Assembly: GCA_020161965.1 (NCBI GenBank)
Contig: JAIUNH010000076.1
Coordinates: 1-11,262, forward strand
DNA length: 11,262 nucleotides
Origin: Pseudomonadota bacterium
GTDB lineage: Bacteria > Pseudomonadota > Alphaproteobacteria > CACIAM-22H2
Reading direction: 5' to 3'
A program made the translations under genes and the position numbers. The notes beneath the pieces were generated by a model. That model was not told the origin of the DNA, ran no database searches, and worked only from the letters and a program-made list of their open reading frames with translations. Position 1 is the first letter of the stretch. Every line of letters begins with the position of its first letter. This document shows, piece by piece, positions 1 through 5,614 of the stretch.

Positions 1-318
1 GGCATCGCGACCCGCGCCCTGACACCCCTCAGGATCGGCAGAAATCTGCCCTTCCCGCCCCATTCCAGGCCCCCACGCGTCATTCCGCGACCGTGACTTT
101 TATGCAACGACTCCAGTGATTTCCCGGGTCAGGGAGAATATCCGGCTACCCCCGGCCGCGATCCTCTGCCACATCCTGGGGCATAACCCATGTCGCACCG
201 GAGTGGTGATGCACTAACGACATCATAATCGGCTGTCGCCATCGACCCCTGGCAAAGAACCATGGGGATGGCATCACTGCTCCTGCAGAACAGCGACATA
301 AGACATAGGGGAAGATGC
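1..318. other. 5' non-coding stretch upstream of the chimeric ORF
   Basis: I see no convincing coding sequence on either strand here. A short inverted repeat (GGCAGA/TCTGCC, positions 37-50) is present. A CATAAT hexamer at 224-229 could be a -10 element, but it has no recognisable -35 at the proper distance. A good Shine-Dalgarno AGGGGAAG at 307-314 precedes the ATG at 319. Because the downstream ORF begins as a TonB-dependent receptor, this stretch is most simply that receptor's leader and promoter region; this is inference. Confidence 0.4.
37..50. repeat. Short inverted repeat, GGCAGA-AA-TCTGCC
   Basis: Six-base arms separated by two bases. As RNA it could form a five-pair stem with a four-base loop. 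No T-run follows, so it is a poor intrinsic terminator on the + strand. It may be a small operator or chance. Confidence 0.3.
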
Positions 319-678
319 ATGAATAGCTCTTACACTCAGCGCAAGCTGTGCTTGGCTGCCGGCGTCGCGACGTTCGCGATGCTTTCGTCCTTTACCGCCG
401 CGCAGGCGCAGGACGTCGATGACGGCAACGACATCATCGTCACCGCCACGAAGCGCGCCACGTCGATCCAGAATGTTCCCTTCTCGATCAACGCCCAGAC
501 CGAAAAGGCGATCGAACGCGCCAACGCCAAACTGCCCCAGCCCGAACGCGTGCGCCGCTTCCTGATCGCGACACAGGCCTTCACCATCGAGAACGAGCAG
601 ATGACGCCGACATTAAAAGTTCGCCGTCATATCGTGCGCGGGGTCTATGGCGATCGGCTCGAAGCGTTGTACGGTTAA
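319..678 (+). pseudogene. Chimeric remnant: TonB-dependent receptor N-terminus fused to acyl-CoA synthetase C-terminus
   Basis: This is a 119-codon ORF made of two unrelated parts. Residues 1-30 form a signal peptide (hydrophobic core LAAGVATFAM, cleavage likely after AQA). Residues 38-43 (DIIVTA) are a TonB box, followed by the start of a receptor plug domain (SIQNVPFSINAQTE, residues 49-62). From about residue 63 it becomes the very C-terminus of an AMP-binding long-chain acyl-CoA synthetase: IERANAKLPQPERVRRF, then FTIENEQMTPTLKVRR and the terminal EALYG. The receptor barrel and the synthetase's adenylating domain are both absent, so neither function can be present. The ATG at 319 is preferred over the in-frame ATG at 262 because AGGGGAAG lies just upstream and the signal peptide begins there. 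The stop lies 26 bp before the BON lipoprotein, as expected for a genuine synthetase end. A true genomic deletion and an assembly join are both possible. Part identification is by motif recognition only. Confidence 0.75.
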
Positions 679-704
679 GGCCGGTTCCAACCGGGAGAAC
701 GCCC

Positions 705-1274
705 ATGCGCCGCATCGCCGCCGCTTTGATCGCCTTCGCCGCTTTGGCGAGCCTTGCCGCTTGCGGCGCGCCGCCGGGCGTGTCGACCGTCGCACGCCTC
801 GCCACCGAATCGCGCACGACCGCGCAGATCACCGAGGACAACCGCATCCTGCTGGCCTTCAACCGCGCGGTCGCAGGCGAATCGGGCGCCTTGTTCCGCG
901 ACGTGTCGACCGACGTGTATGTCGGGCGAATGATGCTGACGGGCTCGGTCAAAGAAGCGCGGATGAAAACCCGCGCCGAGGAATTGGCGCGCGGCGTCCA
1001 GGGCGTGTCGCAGGTCATCAACGAGCTTCAAGTGACCGACCAAGGCGGCTTCAGCGCCACGGCCAAGGACCTCGCCATCGAGCAGAAGATGGGCGTGAAG
1101 CTGCTGGCCGAAAAAGGCATCACCAGCGGAAATTTCCGCGTGCGCGCGGTGAATGGCACGGTCTATCTGTTCGGCCGCGCGCTGAGCCAGGCCGAACTCA
1201 ACCACGCGCTGAATCTGGCGCGCGAAACCGAAGACGTGCGCGCCGTGGTCAATCACGTCCGCGTTCAGCCGTGA
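705..1274 (+). CDS. BON-domain lipoprotein (two BON repeats)
   Basis: A 189-aa envelope lipoprotein. The N-terminus is a lipoprotein signal with lipobox ASLAAC (acylated Cys at residue 20), so it should be anchored in a membrane facing the periplasm. Two BON domains follow, roughly residues 40-111 and 118-187. Each ends with the typical glycine-containing beta strands (DVYVGRMMLTGSV; GTVYLFGRALS) and a helix-strand unit (GVQGVSQVINELQV; EDVRAVVNHVRVQP). The family includes OsmY and the lipoprotein YraP/DolP, associated with envelope stress and outer-membrane maintenance; the exact role here is not shown. GGGAGAA at 693-699 is the ribosome binding site for the ATG at 705. The next gene starts one base after the stop, so the two are probably co-translated. 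Confidence 0.85.
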   Translation: MRRIAAALIAFAALASLAACGAPPGVSTVARLATESRTTAQITEDNRILLAFNRAVAGESGALFRDVSTDVYVGRMMLTGSVKEARMKTRAEELARGVQGVSQVINELQVTDQGGFSATAKDLAIEQKMGVKLLAEKGITSGNFRVRAVNGTVYLFGRALSQAELNHALNLARETEDVRAVVNHVRVQP

Positions 1275-1275
1275 C

Positions 1276-1821
1276 GTGAACCCGCTCGATCTGCGCCTGG
1301 AAACGCCGCGCTTGGTTTTGCGCGTACCGAACGACGCCGACGCCGAAGCCTTGGCCGCGTGGCTCACGGAATGGGAAATCGCGCGCTGGACCGCGAATAT
1401 CCCCCATCCCTACGGGATCGAGAATGCGCGGTCCTGGATCGCGGATGTGCGTGCATCGATCGAAGCCGCACGCGCCTTATCCTTCGTGATCGAACGTCGC
1501 GACGCAGCGGGTGCCATCGCCCCCGGTGTCATTGGCGGTGTCGGCGTCGCACTCGACGGGCCCGGCAAGGAAGGCGATCTGGGCTGGTGGATCGCCATCC
1601 CGCATCAAGGCAACGGCTACGCGTTCGAAGCGGCGGCGCGCTTGGTCGAATTCTGCTGGTCGATGGAGATGACGCGCCTCACCGCCGGCGCCTTGCCCGA
1701 CAACGCGCCGTCGCTGGCGGTCGCGCGCAAACTGGGCATGCGGCCCAACGGCAAATTGCTGCGCAGCCAGCCGGCGCGCGAAACCCCGCGCGAAACCTTG
1801 GAATTCGTGTTGGAACGTTAA
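1276..1821 (+). CDS. GNAT family N-acetyltransferase (RimJ/RimL type)
   Basis: A 181-aa acetyltransferase predicted to move acetyl from acetyl-CoA to an amine. The start is RimJ/RimL-like (LETPRLVLRVPNDADAEAL). The acetyl-CoA loop is at residues 109-120 (Q111-G-N-G114-Y-A116, fitting Q-x-x-G-x-A). The usual following unit is seen at N143-APS146 with LAVARKLGM. Family members act on ribosomal protein N-termini or on small amines and antibiotics; the substrate cannot be told from sequence. The start is a GTG at 1276, one base after the TGA of the lipoprotein gene. No separate Shine-Dalgarno stands out, which suggests translational coupling. Its TAA overlaps the stop of the convergent grxC in a shared TTAA. 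Confidence 0.85.
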   Translation: MNPLDLRLETPRLVLRVPNDADAEALAAWLTEWEIARWTANIPHPYGIENARSWIADVRASIEAARALSFVIERRDAAGAIAPGVIGGVGVALDGPGKEGDLGWWIAIPHQGNGYAFEAAARLVEFCWSMEMTRLTAGALPDNAPSLAVARKLGMRPNGKLLRSQPARETPRETLEFVLER

Positions 1822-2078
1822 AGCGCGAGGATCGGGTCGAGCTTGCCTTGCGCATCCAGCGCGTGGATGTCGTCGCTGCCGCCCAGATGTTTCCCGTCGG
1901 CGAAAATCTGCGGCACGGTCGACACGCCGCCCGCGCGCTTCACCATTTCCTCGCGCAGATCGGGACGCTCCATCACGTCGTATTCGACGAATTCGACGCC
2001 CTTGCGGCGCAGCAGGCTTTTCGCGCGCGCGCAATATCCGCAGAAGGGGCTGGAGTAGATTTCGATCTTGGTCGCCAT
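1818..2078 (-). CDS. grxC: Glutaredoxin 3 (GrxC-type, dithiol)
   Basis: An 86-aa glutathione-dependent thiol-disulfide oxidoreductase of the cytoplasm, full length for the GrxC family. Visible features are the active site C13-G-Y-C16 after IYSSPF, the cis-proline loop TVP (residues 54-56) and the glutathione-binding GGSDD (66-70). The active site is CGYC instead of the common CPYC. I chose the ATG at 2078 because GGAA (2085-2088) lies six bases upstream. The in-frame ATG at 2084 (88 aa, starting MAMATK) would have that sequence touching the start codon. The gene lies 85 bp downstream of comF on the same strand, a common neighbourhood in alphaproteobacteria, so the two may share a transcript. 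It ends tail to tail with the GNAT gene with overlapping stop codons. Confidence 0.92.
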   Translation of the reverse strand: MATKIEIYSSPFCGYCARAKSLLRRKGVEFVEYDVMERPDLREEMVKRAGGVSTVPQIFADGKHLGGSDDIHALDAQGKLDPILAL

Positions 2079-2163
2079 GGCCATTTCCGTTGTTGGAACG
2101 CTTCTAAATTAGCAAATCGCCGCAGCGCACACCAGTGCATGCCGGGAAATTATGTGCCCCCGC

Positions 2164-2982
2164 CTATCCAACCGTGCCCTCGCCCGGCCGAACGACGCGG
2201 GCGAGCGCCAGAACCCGCACCTCCTTGGCGCCCGCCCGGCGCAAGGCCTTGGCGCAGGCTTCCAAAGTGGCGCCGGTGGTCATCACGTCATCCACCAAAA
2301 CGACGGTCCGGCCCTTCAATTTCAAGCGCCCATTTGCGCGCACCGCAAAGGCGCCCCGCACATTGCGCATGCGTTGGGACCGCGTGAGGTCACCTTGCGT
2401 TCGCGTGCGCCGGGTACGCATCAGTAACCGGGGTTCGAAAGGAATGCGCGTGCGCTTCGACAAGCCCCGCGCCAGCAATGCCGCTTGATTGAAGCGCCGC
2501 GCGATCAACCGCGTCCAATGCAAGGGCACGGGCACGATCAGATCGGCACCATCGAGGAGTTCGGCGCCCGCGCGCGCCATCCACGCGGCGAAGGCCGGCG
2601 CATTCTGCGTACGATCAGCGTGTTTGAAGGCGAGCACCAATTCGCGGCTGGCCGGTTCGTAACGCAACGCCGCGCGTGCCTTGGCGAAGGCGGGTGGGCG
2701 CGCGAGGCACGGCGCGCATTCGACCGGGCCCGGCGTCAACGCGGCGTAGTCGAACGGCAATCCGCAGCGCGCGCAAAACGGCCGGTCGATCCAGCCGAGC
2801 TTCGCCCAGCACGATCCGCACAATGTATGCGGCTCGGAAACCGGTTCGCGGCAGGCGACGCAGACCGGCGGCACGATTGCGTCGAGAGCGACGCGCCCGG
2901 CGCGCGCGCCAAATGCGATCAATCCGGCGATGCGGGCGGCGAGATCCACGGCTGTCGAGCGCAACACGGAATCGATCCACAA
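2164..2982 (-). CDS. comF: ComF family protein (amidophosphoribosyltransferase-like)
   Basis: A 272-aa cytoplasmic protein of the ComF family, related to competence protein ComFC and E. coli GntX. Four zinc-ribbon-like cysteine pairs are visible: C41/C44, C55/C58, C70/C73 and C89/C92. A phosphoribosyltransferase fold follows, with the PRPP-binding signature VVLVDDVMTTGAT at residues 227-239. In competent bacteria the family supports DNA uptake or processing; elsewhere its function is unsettled. The start is uncertain. The longest frame begins with TTG at 2982 without a well-placed Shine-Dalgarno (a GGAAAGGGGGGA tract lies about 21 bases upstream, too far). The first zinc cysteines lie further from the N-terminus than usual, so an internal start such as GTG at 2967 is possible. 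The gene is divergent from the methyltransferase with a 64-bp gap. Confidence 0.88.
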   Translation of the reverse strand: MWIDSVLRSTAVDLAARIAGLIAFGARAGRVALDAIVPPVCVACREPVSEPHTLCGSCWAKLGWIDRPFCARCGLPFDYAALTPGPVECAPCLARPPAFAKARAALRYEPASRELVLAFKHADRTQNAPAFAAWMARAGAELLDGADLIVPVPLHWTRLIARRFNQAALLARGLSKRTRIPFEPRLLMRTRRTRTQGDLTRSQRMRNVRGAFAVRANGRLKLKGRTVVLVDDVMTTGATLEACAKALRRAGAKEVRVLALARVVRPGEGTVG

Positions 2983-3046
2983 GTCAATCGCGCGAAGTTC
3001 ACATCCCCCCTTTCCGCCTGCGCGTGGGTTGGGCTAGGAATCGGTC

Positions 3047-3991
3047 ATGGGATCGCCGATCGTCTTCGACCGTAAAGCCGTGCGCGCGCATCGCGAGCGC
3101 GCCGCGCGGCATTTCGCCGATCACGATTTCCTGTTCCGCGAAGCCGCCGAACGCTTGGTCGAACGTCTCGACGACATAAACCGCACCTTCCCGCGCGTGC
3201 TGGATATGGGGGCGCGCACCGGCGTGCTCGCCCCGTTGATCGCACAGCGCAAAGGCGTGGAACTGCTCGTCCATAGCGATCTGTCCTGCGCGATGATGCG
3301 CGCGGCCCGGGCGCGCAGCTGCGACGGCGACGCCGATCGCGCGGTCGTGGTGGCGGACGAGGAATATCTGCCCTTCGCCGAAGGCAGTTTCGATTTGGTC
3401 GTCTCGTGCCTGTCGCTGCATTGGACGAACGATCTGCCGGGTGCCTTGATCCAAGCGCGCCGCGCGTTGAAGCCCGACGGTTTGTTCCTGGTCACATTGC
3501 TGGGCGGCGAAACTTTGATCGAGCTTCGCCAGGCGTTGCTCGACGCCGAACTCGCCGAGACCGGCGGGGCGGGCCCGCGCGTCTCGCCCTTCGCCGATTT
3601 GCGCGATGCGGCCGCGTTGCTTCAGCGCGCGGGCTTCGCGCTGCCGGTCGCCGACAGCGACACGATCACCGTCGAATACGAAAACGCGCTGGATTTGATG
3701 CGCGATCTGCGCGGCATGGGCGAAAGCAACGCGGTCGTGGAGCGGCGCAAGGATTTCTCGCGCCGTTCGACCATTCTGCGCGCCGCCGCGATTTACGAGG
3801 ATCGCTTCGGCAAGGAGAGTACGGGTCGCATGCCCGCGACCTTCCAGATGCTGACGCTGACGGCCTGGGCGCCGGCGGCGAACCAGCCGAAACCTTTGCG
3901 CCCCGGCACGGCGACGACGCGGTTGGCCCAAGCGCTCGATGCGGTCGAGGTCAAAACCGGCGACCGCGCGCAGCCGAGCTGCGAGCGCTAA
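3047..3991 (+). CDS. SAM-dependent methyltransferase-fold protein, NDUFAF5-like (complex I assembly family)
   Basis: A 314-aa protein with a class I methyltransferase fold. Motif I is VLDMGARTG (residues 51-59), an unusual version of the common D-x-G-C-G-T-G. Later SAM-fold elements are HSDLS (76-80), FDLVVSCLSLHW (115-126) and LKPDGLFLV (141-149). The C-terminal half carries stretches typical of the NDUFAF5 group: LLGGETLIELR (151-161), GPRVSPF (176-182) and LRGMGESN (221-228). Human NDUFAF5 hydroxylates an arginine of the complex I subunit NDUFS7 during assembly, so a role in NADH:quinone oxidoreductase maturation is plausible here. A BioC-like methyltransferase is the main alternative, but the C-terminal motifs argue against it. 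TAGGAA at 3035-3040 precedes the ATG at 3047. It is divergent from comF and is the last normal-composition gene before the low-G+C islet. Confidence 0.85.
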   Translation: MGSPIVFDRKAVRAHRERAARHFADHDFLFREAAERLVERLDDINRTFPRVLDMGARTGVLAPLIAQRKGVELLVHSDLSCAMMRAARARSCDGDADRAVVVADEEYLPFAEGSFDLVVSCLSLHWTNDLPGALIQARRALKPDGLFLVTLLGGETLIELRQALLDAELAETGGAGPRVSPFADLRDAAALLQRAGFALPVADSDTITVEYENALDLMRDLRGMGESNAVVERRKDFSRRSTILRAAAIYEDRFGKESTGRMPATFQMLTLTAWAPAANQPKPLRPGTATTRLAQALDAVEVKTGDRAQPSCER

Positions 3992-4015
3992 AGACGACGA
4001 ACGCAAACGCTGTCC

Positions 4016-4035
4016 TTGTGAAGTTCAGCTCACAA
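4016..4035. repeat. Inverted repeat TTGTGA-N8-TCACAA
   Basis: Six-base perfect arms with an eight-base loop, 24 bp after the methyltransferase stop. It could fold as a weak hairpin at the end of that transcript, but no T-run follows. It superficially resembles a CRP site, but the spacer is eight rather than six bases. Confidence 0.35.
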
Positions 4036-4067
4036 AGCAACTCTGCCACTAGCTGCTTTCCAATAAT

Positions 4068-4077
4068 CCGCCTCGGA
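4068..4077 (+). repeat. Left copy of a 10-bp direct repeat flanking the islet (CCGCCTCGGA)
   Basis: The same ten bases recur at 5071-5080, at the 3' end of the second islet gene, about 1 kb away. The match continues after a single-base gap (GGATCCT versus GGACCT). This may mark an insertion boundary or may be chance; the right copy is inside a coding region. Confidence 0.25.
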
Positions 4078-4191
4078 TCCTAACCTCGCCTCGCTGAACT
4101 AATCGGCACGGTGGATATCTTTGCAGTCGGGTGATCGATCGAGACGAAGCAACCTATAAGCACTTGAAGCAGAAGGGGTTATCCCAAGGTC

Positions 4192-4219
4192 TTGATTCTT
4201 AAAGAAAATTCTCTACACT
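4192..4219 (+). promoter_or_regulatory. Putative sigma-70 promoter of the panA operon
   Basis: TTGATT (4192-4197) and TACACT (4214-4219) are separated by 16 bp. Transcription would start near 4226, leaving a very short leader that begins within or next to the Shine-Dalgarno AAAAGGAG (4223-4230). A small inverted repeat, TTCTT-A-AAGAA (4196-4206), overlaps the -35 end and the spacer and could be an operator. Prediction only. Confidence 0.45.
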
Positions 4220-4241
4220 ATTAAAAGGAGACATTTCACGT

Positions 4242-4694
4242 ATGTACGATAGTCGCACCATTGCGAATAGGTTTTTGGAACTTGCATCGACGAGCAATGA
4301 CACGCTTACGTCGATGCAGCTTCTTAAGCTTGTTTATATGGCGCATGGTTGGATGCTTGGGCTTTACCATCGCCCCCTGATCAAAGATGAAGTTCAAGCG
4401 TGGCAATATGGTCCCGTTATTCCTCGTCTCTACAATGCAATTCGTCACTTCAAAGGGTCAGCGGTTTCTGGCCCGATCAAAAGCGACAAAGAAGCATTAG
4501 ACGAGTTCGCTCAAAACATTATTGAGCAGGTTTATGAACGTTACGGTCGGCTTAGTGGGCCTGCGTTGTCACGTCTGACGCACGCCGCCGATTCGCCGTG
4601 GGAAGTAGTTTATGAGCCTGGCAGCTTCGGCTTGGTAATCCCCGATGACTTAATCGAGGATTACTATGCCCGTCTCTCAGCTAGACCGGCGTGA
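4242..4694 (+). CDS. panA: Panacea-domain (DUF4065) protein, PanA-type antitoxin candidate
   Basis: A 150-aa soluble protein made almost entirely of a Panacea/DUF4065 domain (the SocA/GepA group). Diagnostic stretches are TSMQLLKLVYMAHGWMLG (residues 23-40), VQAWQYGPVIPRLY (51-64) and RLTHAADSPW (111-120). DUF4065 proteins serve as antitoxins for many unrelated toxins, including translation inhibitors and membrane disruptors; SocA in Caulobacter instead acts as a proteolytic adaptor for its toxin. The Shine-Dalgarno AAAAGGAG lies 11 bases before the ATG. The stop codon is embedded in the start of the next gene (GTGA, 4691-4694), which points to translational coupling with its probable partner. 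Base composition differs from the neighbours: 29 of 60 bases are G or C at 4321-4380 by hand count, against 46 of 60 at 3541-3600 in the methyltransferase gene. This suggests horizontal acquisition. Domain assignment is confident; the antitoxin role is inferred from family and context. Confidence 0.85.
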   Translation: MYDSRTIANRFLELASTSNDTLTSMQLLKLVYMAHGWMLGLYHRPLIKDEVQAWQYGPVIPRLYNAIRHFKGSAVSGPIKSDKEALDEFAQNIIEQVYERYGRLSGPALSRLTHAADSPWEVVYEPGSFGLVIPDDLIEDYYARLSARPA

Positions 4695-5089
4695 CAGACC
4701 CACGCCAAGATCCGACGCCAAAAAAATCACTTCCCAATCTCCCGATTGAGGAAGCGGTTAAGGGCAGAGATTTTAGAAGCGATGCTGAAGCAATACAGCT
4801 CTCTAGCGGCAGAGCCCCCGAGGATCTAAAGCGAGAGGCGGCAGAGGCAGAGCATAATCGCACGGAACGTTTTCGTGACCATTTTGAAAGTTTGGCAATA
4901 GTTACGCTGTACATAGCGTGGGCTATTGTTCTCATCATAGCATTAGTGTGGGTGTATCATTTGCTGGCACCGCCTTGCTGGTTCCACCTGCCAGCGGAGC
5001 AGGTCAAGCAACTTCAGTGGATCGTGACTGGCGGTGTATTTGCAGGCGTAGTTGGCGGTCATATTAAGCGCCGCCTCGGACCTGGATAA
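4691..5089 (+). CDS. Unrecognised two-TM membrane protein, candidate PanA-paired toxin
   Basis: A 132-aa protein I do not recognise by name. Residues 1-60 are hydrophilic, and 41-66 form a highly charged, probably helical stretch (EDLKREAAEAEHNRTERF). Residues 67-92 are a strong transmembrane segment (LAIVTLYIAWAIVLIIALVW). A short interfacial region (APPCWFHLPAEQVKQLQW) follows. A second, shorter and glycine-rich hydrophobic segment lies at about 109-124 (IVTGGVFAGVVGG) before a basic end (KRRLG). There is no signal peptide or enzymatic motif. It starts with GTG inside the last codons of panA (4-bp overlap), so production is probably coupled to the antitoxin. Low G+C (26 of 60 bases at 4861-4920 by hand count) matches panA. 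Given validated PanA-neutralised membrane-disrupting toxins, a growth-inhibiting membrane toxin is the leading inference. A non-toxic membrane accessory is possible. Confidence 0.7.
   Translation: MTDPRQDPTPKKSLPNLPIEEAVKGRDFRSDAEAIQLSSGRAPEDLKREAAEAEHNRTERFRDHFESLAIVTLYIAWAIVLIIALVWVYHLLAPPCWFHLPAEQVKQLQWIVTGGVFAGVVGGHIKRRLGPG
5071..5080 (+). repeat. Right copy of the 10-bp direct repeat (CCGCCTCGGA)
   Basis: Partner of the copy at 4068-4077. It encodes part of the basic C-terminus of the membrane protein. Confidence 0.25.
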
Positions 5090-5140
5090 AATTACACCGA
5101 ACTGGTGGCAGCGACGTCGCGTAGCTATGCTAATCGCTTG
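5090..5140. other. Convergent gap between the islet and mutT
   Basis: A 51-bp spacer between two converging genes. It holds a perfect 10-bp palindrome GCGACGTCGC (5111-5120) and a short TAGC-TAT-GCTA hairpin (5122-5132). Neither is followed by a T-run, so I do not call a terminator. The junction from low-G+C islet to core-like sequence falls here. Confidence 0.35.
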
Positions 5141-5614
5141 CTAGAGCAAATCCCGCAGCATCGCCACCAGCGGGATATCCGCGGGCGGCATCGGGTGGTC
5201 TTTGAAATTCTCGATCCGCACCCAGGCGAGCTTCTGCCCTTCCTTGGGCTGCGGCGTGCCCTTCCAATTGCGCGCGGCGTAAAGCGGCATCAGCAAATGG
5301 AAATCGGGATAGCGATGCGAGGCGAAGGTCAGCGGCGCCAAGCAGGCGGGCCGCAGATCGATCCCAAGTTCCTCGTGAAGTTCACGCGTGAGTGCCGCCT
5401 CGGGCGTTTCATTCGGATCGAGCTTGCCGCCGGGAAATTCCCAAAGCCCCGCCATCGACTTGCCCGGCGGGCGCTGCGCCAGCAGCACGCGCCCGTCCGC
5501 ATCGATCAACGCGGCGGCAACGACCGTAACGACGCGTGCCGGGGCCGCCAGCAGCGCCGACAGCTTCGGATCGTCGCAGCCCTGGGGATCGTCGTCAGGA
5601 GCGGTAATCGGCAT
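5141..5614 (-). CDS. mutT: MutT-type Nudix hydrolase (8-oxo-dGTP diphosphatase)
   Basis: A 157-aa Nudix enzyme expected to hydrolyse oxidised nucleotides such as 8-oxo-dGTP, preventing A:T to C:G transversions. The Nudix box is perfect: G63-x5-E69-x7-R77-E78-L79-x-E81-E82-x-G84-I85. It is preceded by VVAAALIDADGRVLLAQRP and GLWEFPGGK, typical of MutT. The ~27 residues before the fold are a variable extension. The ATG at 5614 lies inside the 3' end of argJ (20-bp overlap), so it is the third gene of the PPIase-argJ-mutT operon and probably coupled to argJ. A downstream start is possible because conserved sequence begins near residue 28. It converges on the islet's membrane-protein gene. Confidence 0.9.
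   Translation of the reverse strand: MPITAPDDDPQGCDDPKLSALLAAPARVVTVVAAALIDADGRVLLAQRPPGKSMAGLWEFPGGKLDPNETPEAALTRELHEELGIDLRPACLAPLTFASHRYPDFHLLMPLYAARNWKGTPQPKEGQKLAWVRIENFKDHPMPPADIPLVAMLRDLL

Larger units (their letters stand above)
3992..4241. other. Low-G+C intergenic segment at the left border of the PanA islet
   Basis: Composition drops sharply after the methyltransferase stop. The stretch holds an inverted repeat at 4016-4035, one copy of a 10-bp repeat at 4068-4077, and a promoter-like pair at 4192-4219 before panA. A 23-codon open frame with a GTG start at 4131 and TAA at 4200-4202 (peptide beginning VIDRDEATYKHLKQ) could be a gene remnant, but it has no ribosome binding site and I do not recognise it. 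No tRNA gene or integrase is seen. Confidence 0.5.

Noticed and set aside
262..318. Upstream in-frame ATG for the chimeric ORF
   Set aside because: It would put 19 hydrophilic residues before the signal peptide; AGGGGAAG is correctly placed for the ATG at 319.
1359..2387. 342-codon + strand frame across GNAT, grxC and comF
   Set aside because: It runs through three well-supported genes in another frame and gives an Arg-rich product without family features.
4016..4035. CRP-binding site
   Set aside because: The TGTGA/TCACA half-sites are present, but the spacer is eight bases, not six, and the site is 200 bp from the panA start.
5111..5132. Intrinsic terminator between the islet and mutT
   Set aside because: The palindrome lacks a loop, the second hairpin has only four pairs, and no T-run follows on either strand.
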